From assembly GCA_023390785.1 (NCBI GenBank), contig JAEWCE010000283.1:1-8259 (forward strand): DNA of 8,259 bases, given 5' to 3'. Both the position numbers and the translations under genes were made by a program. The DNA comes from Pseudomonadota bacterium (GTDB lineage: Bacteria; Pseudomonadota; Alphaproteobacteria; Rhizobiales; Devosiaceae). Numbering within the stretch: the stretch's first letter is position 1; each line of letters begins with the position of its first letter. Under the pieces are notes generated by a model. That model was not told where the DNA came from and made no database searches. It saw only the letters and a list, made by a program, of their open reading frames with translations. Positions 1 through 5,044 of this stretch are shown piece after piece.

Positions 1-772
1 CGAGCAGTTTCGGCACGTCGAGGCCGTCCGGCTTGGCGATGGCGCCGGTCGAGTCGGAGACGGCGACGACCAGATGGCCGTCGGCGGCGGCCAGCTCGGC
101 ATAGTACTGGCCGGCATTGCCGAAGCCCTGGATGGCGACCGTGTGCCGGCCTTCGAGCCCCAGCTCTTTCGCCAGATGCCGCACCAGATAATAGCCGCCG
201 CGGGCGGTGGCGTCGTTGCGGCCGAGCGAGCCGCCCAGCGCAATGGGCTTGCCGGTGATCACCGCCGGGGTGACGGCGCCGACGATCTGGCCGTATTCAT
301 CGGCCATCCAGCCCATGATCATGGCGTTGGTATAGACGTCGGGCGCTGGGATATCGCGATCCGGGCCCACGGTGCGGGCGAAGGCCTGGATGTAGGCGCG
401 CGACAGGCGCTCCAGCTCGGATTTGGACAGCTGGCGCGGATCGACGCGCACGGCGCCCTTGCCGCCACCATAGGGCAGGTTCATCACGGCGCATTTGAAG
501 GTCATCCAGAAGGCCAGCGTCTCCACCTCCTCGACCGACGCGTCGGGATGGAAGCGGATGCCGCCCTTGGTCGGGCCGCGGGTGTCGTCGTAGCGGCAGC
601 GCCAGGCGACGAAGGATTTGCGCGAGCCGTCGTCCATGCGGATCAACAGCCGGGCCTTGGTGGTCTCGCGCGGATATTTCAGCTTTTCGATGACGTCCGG
701 GTCGATCTGCAGATGGCTCGCTGCATCTTCGAGCCGGACCAGAGCGCGGTCGAGCAATGTCTCTTCCGTCAT
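1..772 (-). CDS. Glutamate dehydrogenase (Glu/Leu/Phe/Val dehydrogenase family), N-terminal part, cut by window edge
   Basis: Reversible oxidative deamination of glutamate to 2-oxoglutarate and ammonia with NAD(P), in the cytoplasm. The visible 257 residues hold the whole substrate domain and the start of the Rossmann domain. TKGG has Lys69, FKCAV has Lys93, PYGGGKG (100-106) has the catalytic Lys105, and IPAPD has Asp145. The spacing of these four residues (24, 12, 40) equals that of Lys89, Lys113, Lys125 and Asp165 in clostridial glutamate dehydrogenase. TGKPIALGGSLGR (173-185) and the nucleotide-binding GFGNAG (216-221) follow. The start ATG at 772-770 has a GGGGA motif about 7 nt upstream, and an out-of-frame ATG just before it hits a stop at once. 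The family is about 410-430 residues long, so roughly 40% lies outside the window. The glutamate-type motifs favour glutamate over leucine as substrate. NAD versus NADP preference cannot be read here. Confidence 0.93.
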   Translation of the reverse strand, partial: MTEETLLDRALVRLEDAASHLQIDPDVIEKLKYPRETTKARLLIRMDDGSRKSFVAWRCRYDDTRGPTKGGIRFHPDASVEEVETLAFWMTFKCAVMNLPYGGGKGAVRVDPRQLSKSELERLSRAYIQAFARTVGPDRDIPAPDVYTNAMIMGWMADEYGQIVGAVTPAVITGKPIALGGSLGRNDATARGGYYLVRHLAKELGLEGRHTVAIQGFGNAGQYYAELAAADGHLVVAVSDSTGAIAKPDGLDVPKLL

Positions 773-910
773 ATGTATGTCCCCATGAACAGAAATTGTG
801 CGGCTTGCCCAGACAAGCGGCAGACTGTGTGACATGGTCGCCATTTCAGGTCAACAAAGCTGTCGTAATGTGATCATCGTGCGGGCAGTTGGCCTATTGA
901 CGAGGCAAGC
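773..910. other. Divergent intergenic region between the glutamate dehydrogenase and rnk-like genes
   Basis: This 138-bp gap must hold the promoters of both divergent genes. No convincing -35/-10 pair stands out on either strand. On the minus strand there is a TTGACC (revcomp near 848-853) without a good -10 at 16-18 nt. On the plus strand TAATGT (about 865-870) is a poor -10 candidate. A short GCTTG/CAAGC inverted repeat (803-807 and 814-818) is too small to interpret. AT content is higher than in the flanking genes, as expected of a promoter region. Confidence 0.5.
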
Positions 911-1336
911 ATGGCTCGCTCAACTGCCGCCTCTGCCCATGGAGCTTTCGCTGTGTTTCCGTCACTGCCGTTGCCCGACATCGTCATCAATTCCGACGAC
1001 TACAATCGGGTCTCGCTGCTCGCCGAAGGCGTGCGCGACCGGCTGCCCTATGTGTCGGCCTATCTCGAGCGCGAACTCAACCGGGCCGCGATCGTGCACC
1101 CGTGGGAGCCGGGCGGGGTGGCGATGGGCCACAATGTGCTGTTCAGGCTCGACGACGAGCCGCAGGTACGGATCGGGCGGCTTGCCTATCCGAACCGGCC
1201 GTGGGGCGAGCGCGGCAACGTCACGATCCTCGGTCCGGTCGGTGCGGCGCTGATCGGCATGCACGTCAACAGCAGCATCGAATGGGTCGATGCCGGCCGG
1301 GTGCGCACGCTGACGGTGCTCGACTACGGGTTCTAG
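911..1336 (+). CDS. rnk: Rnk-like / GreA-GreB C-terminal domain protein (nucleoside diphosphate kinase regulator family)
   Basis: A 141-residue protein resembling Rnk, a GreA/GreB-related protein that binds RNA polymerase and was first described as a regulator of nucleoside diphosphate kinase. Residues 22-61 (from PDIVINSDDYNRV to ELNRAAIV) match the short N-terminal helical segment of Rnk. Residues 73-141 match the FKBP-like GreA/GreB C-terminal domain, including VLFRLDDEPQVRIGRLAYP and the GPVGAALIG (108-116)...SSIEW (121-125) signature, and end in the strand TLTVLDYG. The long acidic coiled coil of true Gre factors is absent. The start ATG has GAGG 5 nt upstream. A GTG at 953 (codon 15, with GGAG 8 nt upstream) is an alternative that would remove most of a non-conserved N-terminal extension. 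The gene ends convergently with the Rid-family gene, and the two stop codons share bases at 1333-1336. Confidence 0.82.
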   Translation: MARSTAASAHGAFAVFPSLPLPDIVINSDDYNRVSLLAEGVRDRLPYVSAYLERELNRAAIVHPWEPGGVAMGHNVLFRLDDEPQVRIGRLAYPNRPWGERGNVTILGPVGAALIGMHVNSSIEWVDAGRVRTLTVLDYGF

Positions 1337-1728
1337 TCCCGCGGTGCCCCGGCGCCGATCCGGGCGGTGATTTCGATCTCGACCTTCATGGCGGGCTCGA
1401 TCAGCGCGGTCACCAGCATGGTGGCTGCCGGGCGGATAGTGCAGAACACCGGGCCGACGGCAGCCACGACGTCGTCGATATAAGACCGGTCGGCGACGTA
1501 GTAGACGACACGCACGGTGTCGGCCAGCGAGGCGCCGGCCTCGTGCAGCGCCCTGTCGATGGTGGCGAGCGCGTTGCGCGCCTGGGCGCCCGCCCCGTCG
1601 GGCATCTGCATGCTGGCGTAGTCGTAGCCGGTGGTGCCCGACACGTAGACGGTGTCGCCGTGGCGCAGCGCACGGCAATAGCCGAATTTGTGCTCGAACG
1701 GCGAGCCCGTCGAAACGCGCTGTACCAT
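1333..1728 (-). CDS. Rid/YjgF/YER057c/UK114 family protein lacking the RidA active-site arginine
   Basis: A 131-residue single-domain Rid-family protein with the usual fold pattern: YCRALRHGDTVYVSGTTGYDY (17-37), the QARNALATIDRALHEAG helix (49-65), TVRVVYYVAD (71-80), and the closing RPAATMLV...MKVEIEITAR (99-123). Canonical RidA enzymes hydrolyse reactive enamines and imines such as 2-aminoacrylate, and need the arginine in P-A-R-S (Arg105 of E. coli RidA). Here the aligned residue is Ala102 in P-A-A-T. That places it among the Rid subgroups without the arginine, so RidA-type imine deaminase activity is not expected and the true role is unknown. The start ATG (1728-1726) lies 4 nt after the leuD stop, with only a weak ribosome site inside the leuD end, so it is probably co-transcribed and translationally coupled with leuD. 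The frame stays open upstream to 1935, but that part is antisense-of-leuD-like and not family sequence. Confidence 0.88.
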   Translation of the reverse strand: MVQRVSTGSPFEHKFGYCRALRHGDTVYVSGTTGYDYASMQMPDGAGAQARNALATIDRALHEAGASLADTVRVVYYVADRSYIDDVVAAVGPVFCTIRPAATMLVTALIEPAMKVEIEITARIGAGAPRD

Positions 1729-1732
1729 CAGG

Positions 1733-2338
1733 TCAGATCCAGGGCCGGGTGGCACTGAGCTTTTGCTCGAAGGCAGCAATCTGAGCGCCTTCCTGCATCG
1801 TCGCAGCGATGTCGTCGAGGCCTTCGAGCAGGACCTGCCGGCGGGCCGGGTCGATATCGAAATGAATGGTGCCGCCATCGGGGCCGCGGATCGTCTGGGC
1901 TTCGAGATCGACCGAGATGGTGGCGTTTGCGCCACGCTCGGCGTCGTCCATCAGCAGCTTCAACTGCTCGGGAGTGACGACGATGGGCAGAATGCCGTTC
2001 TTGAAGCAGTTGTTGTAGAAGATGTCGGCAAAGCTGGTGGAGATGACACAGCGGATGCCGAAATCGAGCAACGCCCAGGGGGCATGCTCGCGCGAGCTGC
2101 CGCAGCCGAAATTGTCGCCGGCGACAATGATGGAAGCGTGGCGGTAGGCCGGCTTGTTGAGCACGAAATCGGGGTTCTCCGAGCCGTCCTCGTTGTAGCG
2201 CATCTCGGAAAACAGCGCCGTGCCGAGGCCGGTGCGCTTGATGGTCTTGAGGTACTGCTTGGGAATGATCATGTCCGTGTCGATGTTGATGATCGGCAAC
2301 GGCGCCGCGACGCCCGTGAGCTGGGTGAACTTTTCCAT
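1733..2338 (-). CDS. leuD: 3-isopropylmalate dehydratase small subunit
   Basis: Small subunit of isopropylmalate isomerase (with LeuC), converting 2-isopropylmalate to 3-isopropylmalate in leucine biosynthesis. The 201-residue length is normal for LeuD. Family landmarks are NIDTDMIIPKQ (18-28), the swivelling-domain motif GDNFGCGSSREHAPWAL (74-90) with the substrate-contacting SSRE, and CVISTSFADIFYNNCFKNGILPI (97-119). The ATG at 2338 is chosen because AAAGGA sits about 8 nt upstream and MEKFTQLTGVAAPLP is the normal LeuD N-terminus. The frame remains open upstream to 2485, but that stretch has no family similarity. leuC is not in this window; here leuD is paired with a Rid-family gene instead. 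The subunit depends on a LeuC encoded elsewhere. Confidence 0.97.
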   Translation of the reverse strand: MEKFTQLTGVAAPLPIINIDTDMIIPKQYLKTIKRTGLGTALFSEMRYNEDGSENPDFVLNKPAYRHASIIVAGDNFGCGSSREHAPWALLDFGIRCVISTSFADIFYNNCFKNGILPIVVTPEQLKLLMDDAERGANATISVDLEAQTIRGPDGGTIHFDIDPARRQVLLEGLDDIAATMQEGAQIAAFEQKLSATRPWI

Positions 2339-2359
2339 GGCAGGATCCTTTCGCCGCGG

Positions 2360-2388
2360 GTAATGGCGCGTCGCCGGGAGGAGGTCAA
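2360..2388 (-). promoter_or_regulatory. Candidate sigma70-type promoter for leuD and the Rid-family gene
   Basis: On the minus strand TTGACC (2388-2383, 5 of 6 to TTGACA) is followed after exactly 17 nt by CATTAC (2365-2360, only 3 of 6 to TATAAT). Transcription would start about 15-20 nt before the leuD ATG. The -35 is good and the -10 is poor, so this is only a candidate. The 174-bp gap between the VOC stop and leuD start shows nothing else I can support. Confidence 0.3.
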
Positions 2389-2512
2389 GGGCCGCAAGAT
2401 CACTGCCGCGAGCTGCGGGGGCAGCGAATTGGCGCGAAGGGCGGGGATCGGGGCAACCGCGGGTGCCAATCTGCGCATTCATCACAAGGTGGGTGGGGCG
2501 CCGATGCGAGGC

Positions 2513-2893
2513 TCAAGACTCGCCGGCGTCCGCTTCGGCGAAGGTGATGCGGTTGTTGACGGGGTCGATGACGGTGAATTCGGTGCCGCCCCAGTCGGGC
2601 CGTTCGAGGCCGGGGCGGTTGTTCTTGTAGGCCTTGGCGATCAGTTCGGCGTGGTAGGCGCGCACGCCGGTGATCTCGACCCGCACATGCGCGCCGGGCG
2701 AGCCGTCGCCGTGGTGCTCGGAGATGTGCAGCACGATGCCGGCGCGGCTCACCTGCATGTAGAGCGGGGCGGTGGGCTCGAAGCGGTGCTCCCAGTCGAC
2801 GGCGAAGCCGAGCCAGCCGACATAGAATTCGCGCGCCTTGGCCTCGTCGAAGCTGCGCAGGATCGGAATGGTGCGAAGATGGGTCAGCGGCAT
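2513..2893 (-). CDS. VOC (vicinal oxygen chelate) / glyoxalase-bleomycin-resistance fold protein
   Basis: A 126-residue protein with the pattern of bleomycin-resistance-type VOC proteins: PILRSFDEAKAREFYVGWLGF (10-30), APLYMQVSRAGIVLHISEHHGDG (42-64), PGAHVRVEI (66-74), then the second half ending WGGTEFTVIDPVNNRITFAE (101-120), equivalent to the family's WG..EF...DP.GN.i.F.E motif. Such proteins dimerise and either bind small hydrophobic compounds or use a metal for lyase, dioxygenase or thiol-transfer chemistry; which applies cannot be told here. The start ATG (2893-2891) has AAGGA about 11 nt upstream. The frame remains open upstream to 3241, but that extension has no VOC similarity and crosses the divergent promoter region. 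The gene is divergent from the ABC exporter, so a shared regulatory region and a link to drug or toxin tolerance are possible but unproven. Confidence 0.87.
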   Translation of the reverse strand: MPLTHLRTIPILRSFDEAKAREFYVGWLGFAVDWEHRFEPTAPLYMQVSRAGIVLHISEHHGDGSPGAHVRVEITGVRAYHAELIAKAYKNNRPGLERPDWGGTEFTVIDPVNNRITFAEADAGES

Positions 2894-2930
2894 TGCCGGA
2901 TTATCCTTCAAGGCTGTAGCGGTGCGGCCC

Positions 2931-2959
2931 TTGCCGCCTCCCTGGCTGTCGGATATAGG
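2931..2959 (+). promoter_or_regulatory. Candidate sigma70-type promoter for the leader ORF and ABC exporter
   Basis: TTGCCG (2931-2936) and TATAGG (2954-2959) are separated by exactly 17 nt, a good spacing for the alphaproteobacterial housekeeping sigma factor. Both hexamers match at 4 of 6 positions. Transcription would begin near 2965-2968, giving a leader of roughly 195 nt before the exporter start and about 30 nt before the short upstream ORF. One arm of an 11-bp inverted repeat overlaps the -35 and spacer. Confidence 0.45.
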
Positions 2960-2991
2960 GCCGTTCGACGCGACACCAACCCAGGGAGGCG
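2935..2991. repeat. Perfect 11-bp inverted repeat bracketing the -10 region and covering the leader-ORF Shine-Dalgarno
   Basis: CGCCTCCCTGG (2935-2945) and CCAGGGAGGCG (2981-2991) are exact reverse complements separated by 35 nt. The right arm contains the GGGAGG Shine-Dalgarno of the short ORF starting at 2996. If transcription starts upstream of 2935, the RNA could fold so that the left arm masks this Shine-Dalgarno. If it starts near 2966, the repeat exists only as DNA and would fit an operator or a looping site. A second, shorter complement to the same right arm lies at 3012-3017 (CGCCTC, pairing with GAGGCG at 2986-2991). Confidence 0.6.
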
Positions 2992-2995
2992 CTGC

Positions 2996-3043
2996 ATGTC
3001 CATGTCCGTACCGCCTCGCGCGGCGTTTTCCCCGACCGCCTGA
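2996..3043 (+). CDS. 15-codon upstream ORF (putative leader peptide) of the ABC exporter
   Basis: ATG at 2996 opens a 15-residue frame, MSMSVPPRAAFSPTA, ending in TGA at 3041-3043. A strong Shine-Dalgarno, GGGAGG, lies 6 nt upstream, a much better site than that of the exporter gene 120 nt downstream. The peptide has a Pro-Pro-Arg segment and another proline near the end, features that can slow ribosomes, but it does not match an arrest motif I know (for example RAPP). I do not recognise the peptide. Position, start signal and the long structured leader suggest a regulatory leader ORF controlling the exporter. The alternatives are a chance ORF, or a small protein with its own role. Confidence 0.45.
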   Translation: MSMSVPPRAAFSPTA

Positions 3044-3052
3044 GTCGTCGTC

Positions 3053-3110
3053 GGCCGTCTCGGCCCCTCTTCCCACCCCAGCGACTTTTGCTTCCGCCGG
3101 CCTGCGGCCG
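3053..3110 (+). promoter_or_regulatory. Structured segment of the exporter leader: two short GC hairpins that can re-pair
   Basis: After the leader-ORF stop, GGCC (3053-3056)/GGCC (3062-3065) can form a 4-bp stem with a 5-nt loop. CGGCC (3098-3102)/GGCCG (3106-3110) forms a 5-bp stem with a 3-nt loop. CGGCCG at 3052-3057 is also complementary to CGGCCG at 3105-3110, so a long-range alternative pairing exists. No run of T follows, so this does not look like an intrinsic terminator. In DNA this rich in GGCC such short complements are expected by chance, so the call is weak. Confidence 0.25.
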
Positions 3111-3163
3111 TTCTCCAACCTATATCCATCTGGGACCCGGCGCATCCGTTGCCGGAACACATC

Positions 3164-4966
3164 ATGGCCCGTTTGAAAATCGATCTTCGCGGCGACGCCT
3201 ACCGCAAGGTGCTGGGCTTCCTCATGGCGCATTGGAAGCACCAGCCGTGGCGCGTCTTCGGCATGTTCGCGCTGTTCATGCTGGCGACGGTCGCCGACGT
3301 GCTGACCCCGCTCTATGCCGGGAACCTAGTAACCGCCGTCAGCGGCGGCACCGGCGGCGAGGCGCTGGCGGCGGCGCTCACGGCGTTCGCGATGCTGATC
3401 GCGCTCGGCCTCGGCTCGGTCGTGATCCGCCAGTTCGGCTTCATGGTGCTGATCGCGTTCACCCTCAAGATCATGGCCGACATCGCTCAAAGCGCCTTCC
3501 ACCGGGTGCAGCGCTTTTCGACCGACTGGCACGCCAACACCTTCGCCGGCTCGACCGTGCGCAAGGTGACGCGCGGCATGTGGGGCGTCGACATGCTCAA
3601 CGACACGCTGATCATTATGCTGTTCCCCTCGGTGGTGATGCTGGTGGGCACCTCGATCCTGCTCGGCCTGATCTGGCCGCTGATGGGGCTGGTGATCGCC
3701 GTTGGATCGGCGGTCTATATCGGGCTCACGGTGGTGCTGTCGGTGGGCTATGTGTCGCCGGCGGCCACGCTCGCCAATGCGTGGGATACGCGCATGGGCG
3801 GGGCACTGGCCGACGCCATCTCGTGCAACGCGGTGGTCAAGGGTTTTGGCGCCGAGGATCGCGAGGAAGAGCGGCTGAGCCACGTCGTCGGCAAATGGCG
3901 GCACCGCACCGAACGCACCTGGAAGCGCGGCACGCTCAATGGCGGCTTCCAGGGCGCGACGCTGATCGTCCTGCGCACCGCCATCGTTGGCGTCGCCATC
4001 CTGTTCTGGCAGCAGGGCCTGGCCAGCGCCGGTGATATCGCGCTGGTGTTGACCTCGTTCTTCGTGCTGCAGGGGTATTTGCGCGACATCGGCCAGCACG
4101 TGCGCAATCTGCAGCGCTCGGTCAACGACATGGAGGAGCTTGTCGAGGTGCAGTTCCACCCGCTCGGCATCGAGGACCGGCCGGGCGCCAAGCCCGCCGT
4201 TATCGAGGAAGGCGAGGTCAGGTTCGACCACGTGAGCTTCCAGTATGGCAAGCACGCCACGCCGCTCTACCGCGATTTCTCGGTCACCATCCCCGCCGGG
4301 CAGCGCGTAGGGCTGGTCGGGCATTCGGGGTCGGGCAAGACGACGTTCGTCAAGCTGATCCAGCGGCTGCACGATGTGACCGAGGGTGCCATCCTGATCG
4401 ACGGCCGCGACATCCGCGAGGCGACGCAGGCCTCGCTGAGGGCGCAGATCGCCATCGTGCAGCAGGAGCCGATCCTGTTCCACCGCTCGCTGGCCGAGAA
4501 CATCGCCTATGCGCGGCCGGGCGCGACGCGGCACGAGATCATGGAGGCGGCAAAGCTCGCCAGCGCCCACGATTTCATCACCGGCCTGCCCAAGGGTTAC
4601 GAGACGCTGGTGGGCGAGCGCGGGGTCAAGCTTTCGGGCGGCGAGCGGCAGCGCGTCGCCATCGCCCGGGCCTTCCTCGCCGACAGCCCGATCCTCATCC
4701 TCGACGAGGCGACGAGCTCGCTCGACTCCGAATCCGAGGTGCTGATCCAGAAGGCGATGGAGCGGCTGATGGTAGGGCGCACCACCATCGTCATCGCCCA
4801 CCGACTGTCGACGGTGCGGGCGCTCGACCGGCTGCTGGTGTTCGACAAGGGCGCCGTGGTGGAAGAGGGCACGCACGACCAGCTGGTGCGGCGGGAGGGC
4901 GGTATCTACCGCCGGCTGTTCGAGCGCCAGGCGCTTGAGCTGACGCGCGGCCTCGCCAGCGCCTGA
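3164..4966 (+). CDS. ABC exporter, fused transmembrane and ATP-binding domains (type I, MsbA/multidrug-like)
   Basis: A 600-residue half-transporter expected to dimerise in the inner membrane and export a lipid, drug or peptide. The N-terminal domain has six hydrophobic segments at about 28-52, 68-98, 150-172, 174-196, 264-286 and 290-308. The ATPase domain (about 348-590) is complete: Walker A GHSGSGKT (386-393), Q-loop IVQQEP with Gln434, signature LSGGERQR (490-497), Walker B ILILDE (510-515) with catalytic Glu515, D-loop SSLD, and switch His546 in VIAHRLS. All catalytic residues are present, so both ATP sites of a homodimer should work. The ATG at 3164 is chosen; a TTG at 3149 would add five residues. 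Its ribosome site (GGAA, about 9 nt upstream) is weak, whereas the leader ORF at 2996 has a strong one, which suggests translational control. The substrate cannot be told from sequence. The nearest neighbour on the opposite strand is a VOC protein. Confidence 0.94.
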   Translation: MARLKIDLRGDAYRKVLGFLMAHWKHQPWRVFGMFALFMLATVADVLTPLYAGNLVTAVSGGTGGEALAAALTAFAMLIALGLGSVVIRQFGFMVLIAFTLKIMADIAQSAFHRVQRFSTDWHANTFAGSTVRKVTRGMWGVDMLNDTLIIMLFPSVVMLVGTSILLGLIWPLMGLVIAVGSAVYIGLTVVLSVGYVSPAATLANAWDTRMGGALADAISCNAVVKGFGAEDREEERLSHVVGKWRHRTERTWKRGTLNGGFQGATLIVLRTAIVGVAILFWQQGLASAGDIALVLTSFFVLQGYLRDIGQHVRNLQRSVNDMEELVEVQFHPLGIEDRPGAKPAVIEEGEVRFDHVSFQYGKHATPLYRDFSVTIPAGQRVGLVGHSGSGKTTFVKLIQRLHDVTEGAILIDGRDIREATQASLRAQIAIVQQEPILFHRSLAENIAYARPGATRHEIMEAAKLASAHDFITGLPKGYETLVGERGVKLSGGERQRVAIARAFLADSPILILDEATSSLDSESEVLIQKAMERLMVGRTTIVIAHRLSTVRALDRLLVFDKGAVVEEGTHDQLVRREGGIYRRLFERQALELTRGLASA

Positions 4967-4974
4967 TCCAAAAG

Positions 4975-5012
4975 AGCATGGCCGCCGGTTTTCTTCTGCC
5001 GGCGGCCATGCT
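4975..5012. terminator. Perfect 14-bp stem-loop between the ABC exporter and purH (possible terminator)
   Basis: AGCATGGCCGCCGG (4975-4988) and CCGGCGGCCATGCT (4999-5012) are exact complements with a 10-nt loop, TTTTCTTCTG. It begins 8 nt after the exporter stop and ends 32 nt before purH. On the plus strand no T run follows the stem, so it is not a textbook intrinsic terminator in that direction. On the minus strand the stem is followed by CTTTTGG, a modest T run, although no minus-strand gene ends there. It probably ends or stabilises the exporter transcript, and it may lie in the purH 5' leader if the genes are read together. Confidence 0.6.
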
Positions 5013-5044
5013 AGCCACCCGCGCGAAACAGCAAGGGTGCCGCC

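Noticed and set aside
74..832. A 252-codon plus-strand frame opposite the glutamate dehydrogenase.
   Set aside because: The opposite strand carries all glutamate dehydrogenase motifs with exact spacing; this frame is its antisense shadow.
2339..2485. Upstream extension of LeuD by 49 residues.
   Set aside because: The extension has no LeuD similarity, and the ATG at 2338 has AAAGGA at good spacing and the normal LeuD N-terminus.
1688..3043. A 451-codon plus-strand open frame running across leuD and the VOC gene.
   Set aside because: It is a shadow of two genes on the other strand. Only its last 15 codons, which have their own Shine-Dalgarno and ATG at 2996, are kept as a leader-ORF candidate.
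2894..3241. Upstream extension of the VOC protein by 116 residues.
   Set aside because: It is not VOC-like and would cross the divergent promoter region and overlap the ABC exporter start.
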